Shown one piece after another: positions 36,015-44,996 of a stretch of 64,000 nucleotides of DNA (within the stretch, counting starts at the first letter, position 1; every line of letters starts with the position of its first letter). The stretch lies in assembly GCF_001280205.1 (NCBI RefSeq), contig NZ_CP012573.1, positions 682,001 through 746,000 on the forward strand. The letters run 5' to 3'. Made by a program: the position numbers and the translations under genes. This stretch comes from Clavibacter capsici. Lineage in GTDB: Bacteria; Actinomycetota; Actinomycetes; Actinomycetales; Microbacteriaceae. Below the pieces are notes generated by a model. It was given only the letters and a program-made list of their open reading frames with translations. It had not been told where the DNA came from and searched no databases.

Positions 36015-37226
36015 ATGACGCGTCACGTGGTCGTCGTCGGGGGAGGCATCGTCGGCGCCGCGTGCGCCCGGTCGCTCGCCCGGGCCGGGATCCGCGTCAC
36101 GGTCGTCGAGCGGGCCGCGGTCGCGTCCGGCACGAGCGCGCAGGGCGAGGGCAACATCCTCGTGTCCGACAAGGGCCCCGGCGCGGAGCTCGAGCTCGCG
36201 CAGCTCGCCGCCCGCCGCTGGCCCGAGGTCGCCGCCGAGCTCGCGGACGAGCTGGGCGACGCTCTCCCCTCCATCGAGTACGAGCCCAAGGGCGGGCTCG
36301 TCGTCACGACCACCGACGAGGGCGCGGATCCCCTCCTCTCCTTCGCGGCGACCCAGCGCTCCGCGGGCGTCGCCGCGATCCCCGTCGACGTGCGCCGCGC
36401 CCTCGAGCTGGAGCCGTGGCTGAACCCCGCGATCACCGCGGCCGTGCACTACCCCGAGGACGCGCAGGTGCAGCCCGCCATCGCGACCGAGGCGCTCGCG
36501 GCCTCGGCCCGGCGGGCGGGCGCCGTCGTGCGCACCGGCGTCGAGGTCATCGGGCCGCTGCTCGACGCGGACGGCGCGCTCCGCGGCGTGCGGACGAGCG
36601 CGGGCGACATCCCCGCCGACGACGTGCTCGTCGCCGCGGGGCCCTGGTCGGGGGAGGTGGCGCGCGCCCTCGGCGTCGAGCTGCCCGTGCTGCCGCGGCG
36701 CGGGGTCGTGCTCGTCACCACGCGCATGCCCCACCGCATCCTCCACAAGGTCTACGACGGCGACTACGTGGGCGCCGTCGGCTCCGGCGACGGGGCGCTG
36801 CAGACCTCGGGCGTCGTCGAGTCGACGCCGTCCGGGACGGTGCTCATCGGATCCAGCCGCGAGCGCGTCGGCTTCGACGCGTCGCTGCGCGTGGCCGTGC
36901 TCGAGGAGCTCGCCGCGAAGGCCGTGCGGCTGTTCCCCTTCCTCGCCGACGCGAACGCCATGCGGTCCTACGGCGGCTTCCGCCCGTACCTGCCCGACCA
37001 CCTGCCCGTCGTCGGCCCGGATCCGCGGCTGCCGGGCCTCTGGCACGCGAGCGGGCACGAGGGCGCCGGGATCGGGCTGTCGGTCGCGACGGCCGACCTC
37101 ATCGCGGCGCAGATGACGGGCGCGGCGACACCGCTCGACGTGCGGCCGTTCTCGGTCGCGCGCGCCTCGCTCGGGCTCGCGATGCCCGGGGCCGTGGCGG
37201 CCGACCCGCAGCGGGTGCGCGCGTGA
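36015..37226 (+). CDS. D-hydroxyproline dehydrogenase, FAD (DAO-type) subunit
   Basis: This 403-residue flavoprotein of the D-amino-acid-oxidase family has the FAD site RHVVVVGGGIVGAACARSLA, EGNILVSDKGPGAELELAQL, and the C-terminal region YGGFRPYLPDHLPVVGPDP with GLWHASGHEGAGIGLSVATA. The next two genes encode a small 2Fe-2S protein and a second flavoprotein, which is the make-up of the heteromeric D-hydroxyproline dehydrogenases that oxidise cis-4-hydroxy-D-proline. GAGGGA precedes the ATG. It is first in the operon. Sarcosine or another imino acid is a less likely substrate given the downstream epimerase and deaminase. Confidence 0.85.
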   Translation: MTRHVVVVGGGIVGAACARSLARAGIRVTVVERAAVASGTSAQGEGNILVSDKGPGAELELAQLAARRWPEVAAELADELGDALPSIEYEPKGGLVVTTTDEGADPLLSFAATQRSAGVAAIPVDVRRALELEPWLNPAITAAVHYPEDAQVQPAIATEALAASARRAGAVVRTGVEVIGPLLDADGALRGVRTSAGDIPADDVLVAAGPWSGEVARALGVELPVLPRRGVVLVTTRMPHRILHKVYDGDYVGAVGSGDGALQTSGVVESTPSGTVLIGSSRERVGFDASLRVAVLEELAAKAVRLFPFLADANAMRSYGGFRPYLPDHLPVVGPDPRLPGLWHASGHEGAGIGLSVATADLIAAQMTGAATPLDVRPFSVARASLGLAMPGAVAADPQRVRA

Positions 37227-37564
37227 CGCCGCGGCGCGTGGATCCGGCCTGCGACCCGATCCGGCCGGCACCCGGCGATGCCGTGCGCTTCACCGTGGAC
37301 GGGGATCCCGTCGAGGGCCTGCGCGGCCAGACCATCGCGGGCGCGCTCCTCGCCTCCGGCACGCTCGCCTGGCGCACGACCGCGAGCGCGGGGCGCCCGC
37401 GCGGCGTCTTCTGCGGGATCGGCGTGTGCTTCGACTGCACCGTCACCGTGAACGGCCTGCCCGACGTGCGCGCCTGCCAGCGCCGCGCGGTCGAGGGCGA
37501 CGTGGTGGAGACCGGACCGGGCGCGACCGTGCCCGACGCCGACGCGGCGGGGGAGGCCTCGTGA
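37223..37564 (+). CDS. D-hydroxyproline dehydrogenase, 2Fe-2S subunit
   Basis: A 113-residue ferredoxin-like protein. The cluster ligands are seen in VFCGIGVCFDCTVTVNG and the later VRACQRRAV (C-x4-C-x2-C-x11-C), the pattern of the small subunit in sarcosine-oxidase-alpha-like and D-hydroxyproline dehydrogenase complexes. The segment FTVDGDPVEGLRGQTIAGAL is also typical. It passes electrons between the two flavoprotein subunits. It starts at a GTG overlapping the upstream TGA and overlaps the next gene in the same way, so subunit amounts are probably coupled. Confidence 0.87.
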   Translation: MTPRRVDPACDPIRPAPGDAVRFTVDGDPVEGLRGQTIAGALLASGTLAWRTTASAGRPRGVFCGIGVCFDCTVTVNGLPDVRACQRRAVEGDVVETGPGATVPDADAAGEAS

Positions 37565-39152
37565 GCGCCGCGGACGACCGGCGGCACGTCGTCGTGGTCG
37601 GCGCGGGACCCGCGGGGCTCGCCGCCGCGGTCGTCGCCCGGGGTCGCGGGGCGCGGGTCACGCTGCTCGACGCGTCGGACGAGCTGGGCGGCCAGTACTG
37701 GCGGCACCTGCCGGCCTCGCGGCCGGCCGCGCGCGAGCGGATCCTGCACCACGGCTGGGACGCGTTCACCGCGCTCCGCGAGCGGCTCGCGGCCGACGAC
37801 GGCTGCGCGATCGTGACCGGCGCGCAGGTGTGGGCGATCGAGCGGCCGGCCGACGGCGCCGTCCACGCTCCCGCCGCGGTGCTCCACGTGCTCGTCGGCC
37901 AGGTCGACGGATCCCGCCGCGCACCCCTGACCCTCCGCCCGGACGCGCTCGTCCTCGCGACCGGCGCGCACGACCGCACGCTGCCCTTCCCCGGCTGGGA
38001 CCTGCCGGGCGTCTTCACCGCGGGTGCCGCCCAGGCGCTGGCGAAGGGCGAGCGCGTGGCGATCGGCGACCGGGTGGTCGTCGCCGGCGCGGGCCCCTTC
38101 CTCCTCCCCGTCGCCGTCTCGCTCGTGCAGGCCGGGGCGCGCGTCGTGGGGATCCACGAGGCCGCGCGCGTGCCGGCGCTCGCGCGCGGCTGGCTGCGGG
38201 ATCCGCTCGGCCTCGCCCGGGCGCCGCACAAGGCCGCCGAGCTCGCGGGGTACGTCTCCGTGCTGGCGCGCGAGCGGATCGGGTACGCCACCGGCAGCGC
38301 GGTCGTCGCCGCGCACGGGACCGACCGCGTCGAGGCCGTCACCGTGCAGCGCCTCGACGCGTCGTGGGCGCCGATCCCGGGCACCGAGCGGCGGATCGCC
38401 GTGGACGCCGTGTGCGTCGGCCACGGGTTCACGCCGCGCCTCGAGCTGCCCATCGCCGCGGGGTGCCGCATCGGGCCCGACCGGTTCGTCGAGGTCGACG
38501 CGTCGCAGGGAGCTGGACCGGCGGGCGTCTACGCCGCCGGCGAGATCACGGGCATCGGGGGAGTGGACCAGGCGCTCGCGGAGGGCGAGGTCGCGGGGCA
38601 CTGCGCCGCGGGCGGATCCCCGTCCGACGCCGCCGTCGCGCCCGCCGTCCGCCGCCGCGCGGTCGCGCACGACGTGGCCGGCCGCATCGAGGCCGCGCAC
38701 GGGATCCGCCCCGGCTGGACCGGCTGGCTGCGCGACGACACGCTCGCGTGCCGCTGCGAGGAGGTGCCCGTCGGCCGGATCCGCGCGACCGCCCGCGCCG
38801 CCTCCTCCACCGACCTGCGCTCCATGAAGCTCGCCACGCGCGCCGGCCTCGGCATCTGCCAGGGCCGCGTGTGCGGGCGGACCGTGGAGGAGCTGCTCGC
38901 GGCGGACGCGCCGGCGTGCGGAGCCGCACCCGCCGTGCCGCCCGCCTCCGCCGCCCCCGGCTCCGACCGCCGCCCCATCGCCTCGCCCGTGCGCCTCGGC
39001 GAGCTCGCCGCCGCCCACGACCGCCGCGACGCCGGACCCCCGTCCCTCGCCGCGGCCGCCCCGGCGTCGACGACCCGCCGCCGGAGCCCGCTCCCGCCTC
39101 CCCGACCACCCCCGCACCGCCCCGCACCACCGACCGGAAGGACACGCCATGA
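37561..39152 (+). CDS. D-hydroxyproline dehydrogenase, FAD/NAD and BFD-like subunit, frameshifted at C-terminus
   Basis: The flavoprotein has its first dinucleotide site at VVVVGAGPAGLAAAVVARG and a second at VVVAGAGPFLLPVAVSLVQA. A C-terminal cysteine domain follows (CRCEEVPVGRIRAT, GICQGRVCGRTVEEL), and RPIASPVRLGELA is close to the natural end. Soon after, at the C run 39059-39062, the frame slips: as written it stays open through the whole next gene to 40077. Adding one C restores a short Pro-rich tail (DDPPPEPAPAS) and a TGA at 39150-39152 that overlaps the next ATG. The end given is the repaired one. GTG start. Confidence 0.8.
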
Positions 39153-40066
39153 CCGCACCCGCCCTGGACCTCGGAGGCGTCGTCGTCGCCACCACGCTGC
39201 CGTTCCGCGAGGACGCGTCGGCCCCCGCCGGCCTCGCCGTCGACTACGACGCGTACGCCCGGCACTGCGACTGGCTCATGGCGAACGGCTGCCGCGGCGT
39301 CGGGCCGAACGGATCCCTCGGCGAGTACTCGTCGCTCACCGACGAGGAGCGCCGGAAGGTCGTGCAGGTCGCGGTCGAGACGGTCGGCGACCGCGGGATC
39401 GTCGTCGCGGGCGTGCACGGCGTCGGCTGGCACCAGGCGAGGAAGTGGGCCGAGCTCGCGGCCGAGGACGGCGCCGACGGCGTGCTGCTCCTGCCGCCCA
39501 CCATCTACCGGGCGAGCGACGACGAGGTCGTCGAGCACTACGCGCGCGTCGACGAGGTGGGCCTGCCGATCATGGCCTACAACAACCCGTTCGACACCAA
39601 GGTCGACCTGACGCCCGAGCTCCTCCGACGGCTCGACGCGCTCGAGAACGTCGTGGCGATCAAGGAGTTCTCCGGCGACATCCGCCGCGTGACGGAGATC
39701 CAGGACCTGACGGGCCTCGACGTGATCGCGGGCGCCGACGACCTGCTGCTCGAGTCGCTCATCATGGGCGCGGTCGGCTGGTTCGCGGGCTACCCGAACG
39801 CCTTCCCGCGCGAGGCCGTCGAGCTCTACGGGCTCGCGACCAGCGGCCGCATCGAGGAGGCGAAGGAGCTGTACCGCCACCTCGTGCCCGTGTTCCGCTG
39901 GGACTCGCGCACCGAGTTCGTGCAGGCCATCAAGCTGTCGATCGACGTGGCCGGCGAGAGCACGGGCGGCCCCACGCGTCCGCCGCGCGCGCCGCTGCCG
40001 GCCGCCGTCGCGGAGCAGGTCACGCGCGACACCCGCCGCGCGCTCGACCACCTCGCCGGACGATGA
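39149..40066 (+). CDS. DapA-family lyase, likely pyrroline-4-hydroxy-2-carboxylate deaminase
   Basis: A 305-residue class I aldolase-type barrel. Typical segments are GVGPNGSLGEYSSLTDEERR near residue 50, the tyrosine region MAYNNPFDTKVDLTPELL and the Schiff-base lysine in VVAIKEFSGDIRRV. True dihydrodipicolinate synthases have GTTGE at the first site; GSLGE is common in deaminating relatives. Between D-hydroxyproline dehydrogenase and the semialdehyde dehydrogenase it should convert 1-pyrroline-4-hydroxy-2-carboxylate to 2-oxoglutarate semialdehyde plus ammonia. The upstream frame fully overlaps it only because of the frameshift noted there. Confidence 0.85.
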   Translation: MTAPALDLGGVVVATTLPFREDASAPAGLAVDYDAYARHCDWLMANGCRGVGPNGSLGEYSSLTDEERRKVVQVAVETVGDRGIVVAGVHGVGWHQARKWAELAAEDGADGVLLLPPTIYRASDDEVVEHYARVDEVGLPIMAYNNPFDTKVDLTPELLRRLDALENVVAIKEFSGDIRRVTEIQDLTGLDVIAGADDLLLESLIMGAVGWFAGYPNAFPREAVELYGLATSGRIEEAKELYRHLVPVFRWDSRTEFVQAIKLSIDVAGESTGGPTRPPRAPLPAAVAEQVTRDTRRALDHLAGR

Positions 40067-40073
40067 TCGACGG

Positions 40074-41075
40074 ATGAGGTCCTCCCGCGTCTTCCACGCC
40101 GTCGACTCGCACACGGAGGGCATGCCGACCCGCGTCGTCACGAGCGGCTTCGGCGTGATCCCCGGCTCCACCATGAACGAGCGCCGCCTGCACCTCATCG
40201 AGAACCTCGACCACCTGCGGCTCCTGCTCATGACCGAGCCGCGCGGCCATGCGGCCATGAGCGGCGCGATCCTGCAGCCGCCCACGCGCGACGACTGCGA
40301 CTGGGGCGTCCTCTACATCGAGGTGTCCGGCTGCCTGCCGATGTGCGGCCACGGCACCATCGGCGTCGCGACCGTGCTGGTGGAGACCGGGCTCGTGGAG
40401 GTGCAGGAGCCGGTCACCACCATCCGGCTCGACACCCCGGCGGGCCTCGTGATCGCGCGGGTCGACGTCGAGGACGGGCGCGCCGCGTCGGTCACGATCG
40501 AGAACGTGCCCTCGTACGTGGAGCGGCTCGACGCCTCGATCGAGGTGCCCGGCTACGGCACCGTGCCGTACAGCCTCGCGTTCGGCGGCAACTTCTACGC
40601 GGTCGTGGAGCTGGACGACGTGGGGCTGCCGTTCGACCGGGAGCGTCAGCAGGAGATCCTCCAGGCCGGGCTCGCGATCATGGGCGCGATCAACGACCAG
40701 GACGCGCCGTCGCATCCGGAGATCACGGGCGTCGACCACTGCCACCACGTCGAGTTCCTCGCGCCCGGATCGGACGCCGGGCTCTCCCGGCACGCCATGG
40801 CGATCCACCCCGGCTGGTTCGACCGCTCGCCGTGCGGCACCGGCACGTCCGCGCGCATGGCCGAGCTGTGGGCGCGCGGCGAGCTGGCGGTCGGCGACGA
40901 GTTCGTCAACGAGTCGTTCATCGGCAGCCGCTTCACCGGCCGGATCCTCCGGGAGACGACCGTCGCCGGCCGGCCCGCGATCATCCCGGCCATCACGGGC
41001 CGCGCGTGGATCACCGGCATGGGCCAGTACCTGCTCGATCCCACCGACCCGTTCCCGAGCGGCTTCCGGTTCTGA
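40074..41075 (+). CDS. 4-hydroxyproline 2-epimerase (proline racemase family)
   Basis: A 333-residue member of the proline racemase family. The two catalytic cysteines are present, in CLPMCGHGTIGVATVLVETG and DRSPCGTGTSARMAEL; AVDSHTEGMPTRVV begins the fold. A Cys/Cys pair is used by both proline racemases and hydroxyproline epimerases. With D-hydroxyproline dehydrogenase in the same operon the epimerase role is clear by context: trans-4-hydroxy-L-proline to cis-4-hydroxy-D-proline. The ATG follows the DapA-family stop by 7 bp, with only a weak ribosome-binding site. Confidence 0.88.
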   Translation: MRSSRVFHAVDSHTEGMPTRVVTSGFGVIPGSTMNERRLHLIENLDHLRLLLMTEPRGHAAMSGAILQPPTRDDCDWGVLYIEVSGCLPMCGHGTIGVATVLVETGLVEVQEPVTTIRLDTPAGLVIARVDVEDGRAASVTIENVPSYVERLDASIEVPGYGTVPYSLAFGGNFYAVVELDDVGLPFDRERQQEILQAGLAIMGAINDQDAPSHPEITGVDHCHHVEFLAPGSDAGLSRHAMAIHPGWFDRSPCGTGTSARMAELWARGELAVGDEFVNESFIGSRFTGRILRETTVAGRPAIIPAITGRAWITGMGQYLLDPTDPFPSGFRF

Positions 41076-41100
41076 GCCGACGCCCCCACCGAGGAGAGAC

Positions 41101-42600
41101 ATGACCCCGCACGAGACCGACCCGACCACCGACCCGACCGTGGCGGAGACCGTGGACGCCGTCGCCGCGCGCGCCGCGGAGGCCGCCGCCCCGCTCGCCG
41201 CCCTCGCCCCGGCCGCCCGCGCCCGCGCGCTCGAGGCGGTGGCCGACGCGCTCGAGGCGATCCGCCCCGAGCTGCTGCCCGTCGCGGAGCGGGAGACCGC
41301 GCTCGCGCCCGGCCGCCTCGCGGGGGAGCTGACGCGCACCACCGTGCAGCTGCGGATCCTCGCGGCGGCCGTCCGCGACGGCCGGTACCTGGACGCGCGC
41401 ATCGACCACGCGGATCCGGAGGCCGCGCCCACCCCGCGCCCCGACATCCGCCGGTGCCTCGTGCCCGTCGGCCCGGTGCTCAACTTCGCGGCGTCGAACT
41501 TCCCGTTCGCGTTCTCGGTCGCGGGCGGGGACACGGCTTCGGCGCTCGCCGTCGGCTGCCCGGTCGTGGTCAAGGCGCACCCGGGGCACCCCGAGCTGTC
41601 GCGCCGCGTCGCGGCCGCCGCCTCCGCCGCGCTCGTCGAGGCCGGCCTGCCCGAGGGCGCGCTCCAGCTGATCGAGGGCGAGGAGGCGGGGCTCGCGATG
41701 CTGCGCGACCCGCGGATCCGCGCCGCCACCTTCACGGGGTCGCTCCGCGCCGGCCGCTTCCTCGCCGACGTCGCCGCGGCCCGCCCCGACCCGATCCCGT
41801 TCTTCGGGGAGCTGGGCAGCGTCAACCCGGTCGTCCTCACCGAGCGCGCGGTCGCGGAGCGCGGGGAGGGCATCGCGCGCGCCCTCGTGGCGAGCGCCGC
41901 CGGATCCGCCGGGCAGCTCTGCACCGCGCCCGGCATCGTGCTGGTCCCCGCGGGCCACGGCCTCGACGCCGTGCTCGCGGAGGAGGCCGGCGCCGTCGCG
42001 CCGCACGGCATGCTCAACGGGAGGATCGCCGAGGGCTACGCCGACGGCCGCGCCGCCGCGATCGCGGTCGACGGCGTGCGCCTCGTGGCCGAGGGCCGCG
42101 CGCCCGCGGGCGACGACGGATCCGTCACCCCCACGATCGCCGCCGTCGCGCTCGCCGACTTCGAGGCCGCGGGCGACGCGCTCCGCCACGAGGTCTTCGG
42201 CCCGTTCGCGCTCCTCGTGGAGTACCCCGCGGGCACCGACCTCGCGGCGCTCGCCGCCCGCACGTTCACGGGCGAGCTGACCGCGAGCGTCCACCTCGGC
42301 GAGGGCGAGGCCGACGAGGCCGCGGCCCGGCTGATCCGCGTGCTCGCCGCCCGCGCCGGCCGCGTGCTCGTCGACGCCTGGCCGACCGGCGTCTCCGTCA
42401 CCGACGCGCAGCAGCACGGCGGACCCTGGCCCGCCACCACGCTCGACCGCGGCACGAGCGTCGGCACCGCGTCGCTCGACCGGCTCCTCCGCGGCGTCGC
42501 GTTCCAGGGCGTGCCCGACGCGCTCCTGCCCGAGCCGCTGCGCACCGCGAACCCGTGGGGCGTGCCGCAGCGGGTGAGCGCGCGCGGCGCCCGCGCGTAG
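41101..42600 (+). CDS. 2-oxoglutarate semialdehyde dehydrogenase
   Basis: This 499-residue aldehyde dehydrogenase has NFAASNFPFAFSVAGGDTAS, VVKAHPGHPELSRR, TFTGSLRAGRFLADV, catalytic Glu in FFGELGSVNPVVLTE and catalytic Cys in AGQLCTAPGIVLVP, the pattern of KGSADH enzymes. It finishes the pathway by oxidising the semialdehyde to 2-oxoglutarate with NAD(P). GAGGAGAG precedes the ATG. It is the last gene of the operon that starts at 36015. Confidence 0.9.
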   Translation: MTPHETDPTTDPTVAETVDAVAARAAEAAAPLAALAPAARARALEAVADALEAIRPELLPVAERETALAPGRLAGELTRTTVQLRILAAAVRDGRYLDARIDHADPEAAPTPRPDIRRCLVPVGPVLNFAASNFPFAFSVAGGDTASALAVGCPVVVKAHPGHPELSRRVAAAASAALVEAGLPEGALQLIEGEEAGLAMLRDPRIRAATFTGSLRAGRFLADVAAARPDPIPFFGELGSVNPVVLTERAVAERGEGIARALVASAAGSAGQLCTAPGIVLVPAGHGLDAVLAEEAGAVAPHGMLNGRIAEGYADGRAAAIAVDGVRLVAEGRAPAGDDGSVTPTIAAVALADFEAAGDALRHEVFGPFALLVEYPAGTDLAALAARTFTGELTASVHLGEGEADEAAARLIRVLAARAGRVLVDAWPTGVSVTDAQQHGGPWPATTLDRGTSVGTASLDRLLRGVAFQGVPDALLPEPLRTANPWGVPQRVSARGARA

Positions 42601-42759
42601 GCCGGATCCGCTCCGGGCTGAGGGTTCCCACAACCTCCGCCCGCCCGCCGCGGGAGCGCGTTGGAGGCCCGCGACGTGATATTCGGCAGGTGGAGGATCC
42701 GTGCATAGCGTGGCCGGTGCCGGCAGGGACGCCGGCGCAGGCGACGGCACGGAGGATCC

Positions 42760-44979
42760 ATGGTCGACACGGCGGCACGAGGACGCACCACCCGCGGCAC
42801 GAGGGGACGAGGCCCCGCCGCGGGCCCGCAGGACGGCGGCGCGCCCCACGAGGGCGCGCTCCGCGAGGCGGGCGTCCCCGTCGCCGGGGACGTGGACGCC
42901 GAGGTCGCGCAGGAGCTCGACCGCACCGACGGGCGCGCGGACACGGGGGCCGGTCCGCGCGTCGACATCGAGGGGCTGGGCCGCGTGCTCCTCGGCCGAT
43001 GGGCCGACGTCCGTCGCTCGTCCCGTGAGCTGACGAGCCGCCCCGAGCTGCACCGCGTCGAGGGGCTCGACATGCACCAGCACCGGGCGCGCGTGCGCCA
43101 GCAGCTGGAGGTGCTCGTCGAGCACGGCGGCGTGCACCGCGCCTTCCCCGTGTCCGTCGGGGGGCTCGAGGACCACGGCGGCAACATCGCCGGCTTCGAG
43201 GAGCTCGTCGCGGCGGATCCGTCGCTCCAGATCAAGGCCGGCGTGCAGTGGGGCCTGTTCGGCTCCGCGGTGATGCACCTCGGCACCGAGCGCCACCACC
43301 GCGAGCTGCTGCCCGGGATCATGACGCTCGAGATCCCCGGCGCGTTCGCCATGACCGAGACCGGCCACGGCTCCGACGTCGCGAGCATCGGCACGACCGC
43401 GACCTACGATCCCGGCACGGGCGAGTTCGACCTGCACACCCCGTTCCGCGCCGCGTGGAAGGACTACCTCGGCAACGCCGCGGTGGACGGCCGCGCCGCC
43501 ACGGTGTTCGCGCAGCTCGTCACGCAGGGCGTGAACCACGGCGTGCACTGCTTCTACGTGCCGCTGCGCGACGAGACCGGCGCGTTCCTGCCCGGCGTCG
43601 GCGGCGAGGACGACGGCCTCAAGGGCGGCCTCAACGGGATCGACAACGGCCGCCTGCACTTCGACCACGTGCGCGTGCCGCGCGCGAACCTCCTCAACCG
43701 CTACGGCGACGTGGCCGAGGACGGCACCTACACGTCCGAGATCGCGAGCCCCGGGCGTCGCTTCTTCACCATGCTCGGCACGCTCGTGCAGGGCCGCGTC
43801 TCGCTCGACGGCGCCGCGACCAGCGCCGCCAAGATCGCGCTGCAGATCGCGGTCACCTACGGCAACGAGCGCCGCCAGTTCGTCGCGGGCGGCACCGACG
43901 AGGAGGTGCTGCTCGACTACCAGCGGCACCAGCGCCGGCTGATCCCGCGCATCGCCACGACCTACGCCGCGTCCTTCGCGCACGAGAAGCTCCTCGCGCA
44001 GTTCGACTCCGTGTTCTCCGGCAGGACCGACACGGACGAGGACCGGCAGGACCTCGAGACGCTCGCCGCCGCGCTCAAGCCGCTCAGCACCTGGCACGCG
44101 CTCGACACGATCCAGGAGGCCCGCGAGGCGTGCGGCGGCCAGGGCTTCCTCGCCGAGAACCGCCTCGTCGGCCTCCGCGCCGACCTCGACGTCTACGCGA
44201 CCTTCGAGGGCGACAACACGGTGCTCCTCCAGCTCGTCGCCAAGCGCCTGCTCACCGACGTGAACAAGCGCTTCGCGAAGGCCGACTTCGGGGTGCTCGC
44301 GCGCTACGCGGTCGAGCAGGCCGCGGACCGCACGCTGCGCTCGACCGGCCTGCGCACGCTCGGGCAGGCGCTCGCGGACCGGGGATCCACCGCCCGCTCG
44401 GTCGGGCAGCTCCGCGAGACCGAGACCCAGCGCGCGCTGCTGACCGGACGCGTGGAGACGATGGTCGGCGAGATCGCGACCGCCCTCCGCGCCACGAGGA
44501 AGATGGCGCCGGCCGAGGCCGCCGCGCTCTTCAACCGGCACCAGGACGCGCTCATCGAGGCGGCCCGCGCGCACGCGCAGCTGCTGCAGTGGGAGGCGTT
44601 CACCGAGGCGCTGGACCCCGCGTCGGAGACCGGCCGCGCCATGGACGACGGCACCCGCCGGATCCTCACCTGGACCCGCGACCTGTTCGGCCTCCGCCTC
44701 ATCGAGGAGGACCTGGCCTGGTACCTCATCCACGGCCGCATCAGCTCGGCGCGCGCCCGCGCCGTCACGGCCTACGTCGACCGGCTCGTCGCGCGCCTCC
44801 GCCCGCACGCGCAGGACCTCGTCGACTCCTTCGGCTACACGCCGGCGCACGTGCGCGCGGCGGTCGCGTCGGGCGAGGAGCGTGCCCGCCAGGACGAGGC
44901 GCGCGCGTACCGCGACGCCCGGATCGCGGACGGCTCCGCGCCGCGCATGGAGAAGAGCGAGAAGAAGAAGGCGCGGTAG
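42760..44979 (+). CDS. Acyl-CoA oxidase/dehydrogenase
   Basis: This 739-residue flavoprotein has a full acyl-CoA oxidase layout: N-terminal helical domain (about 70-190), beta domain with IPGAFAMTETGHGSDVASIG, DHVRVPRANLLNRYGDVAED, and helical C-terminal half with EAREACGGQGFLAENRLVGL followed by DLDVYATFEGDNTVLLQLVA. It oxidises acyl-CoA to enoyl-CoA, passing electrons to oxygen (oxidase) or to an acceptor. An extra 60-residue polar N-terminal stretch and a Lys-rich end (KSEKKKAR) are unusual. GGAGG precedes the ATG. It has its own 159-bp upstream region and is not part of the hydroxyproline operon. Confidence 0.9.
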   Translation: MVDTAARGRTTRGTRGRGPAAGPQDGGAPHEGALREAGVPVAGDVDAEVAQELDRTDGRADTGAGPRVDIEGLGRVLLGRWADVRRSSRELTSRPELHRVEGLDMHQHRARVRQQLEVLVEHGGVHRAFPVSVGGLEDHGGNIAGFEELVAADPSLQIKAGVQWGLFGSAVMHLGTERHHRELLPGIMTLEIPGAFAMTETGHGSDVASIGTTATYDPGTGEFDLHTPFRAAWKDYLGNAAVDGRAATVFAQLVTQGVNHGVHCFYVPLRDETGAFLPGVGGEDDGLKGGLNGIDNGRLHFDHVRVPRANLLNRYGDVAEDGTYTSEIASPGRRFFTMLGTLVQGRVSLDGAATSAAKIALQIAVTYGNERRQFVAGGTDEEVLLDYQRHQRRLIPRIATTYAASFAHEKLLAQFDSVFSGRTDTDEDRQDLETLAAALKPLSTWHALDTIQEAREACGGQGFLAENRLVGLRADLDVYATFEGDNTVLLQLVAKRLLTDVNKRFAKADFGVLARYAVEQAADRTLRSTGLRTLGQALADRGSTARSVGQLRETETQRALLTGRVETMVGEIATALRATRKMAPAEAAALFNRHQDALIEAARAHAQLLQWEAFTEALDPASETGRAMDDGTRRILTWTRDLFGLRLIEEDLAWYLIHGRISSARARAVTAYVDRLVARLRPHAQDLVDSFGYTPAHVRAAVASGEERARQDEARAYRDARIADGSAPRMEKSEKKKAR

Positions 44980-44996
44980 CCCGGCGCGGGGCGGGT

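Noticed and set aside
39149-40066. DapA-family gene as lysine-biosynthetic dihydrodipicolinate synthase
   Set aside because: The GSLGE motif replaces GTTGE, and the gene is embedded between hydroxyproline-pathway genes.
42760-44979. The acyl-CoA oxidase gene as a member of the hydroxyproline operon
   Set aside because: A 159-bp gap with its own ribosome-binding site separates it, and its reaction does not belong to the pathway.
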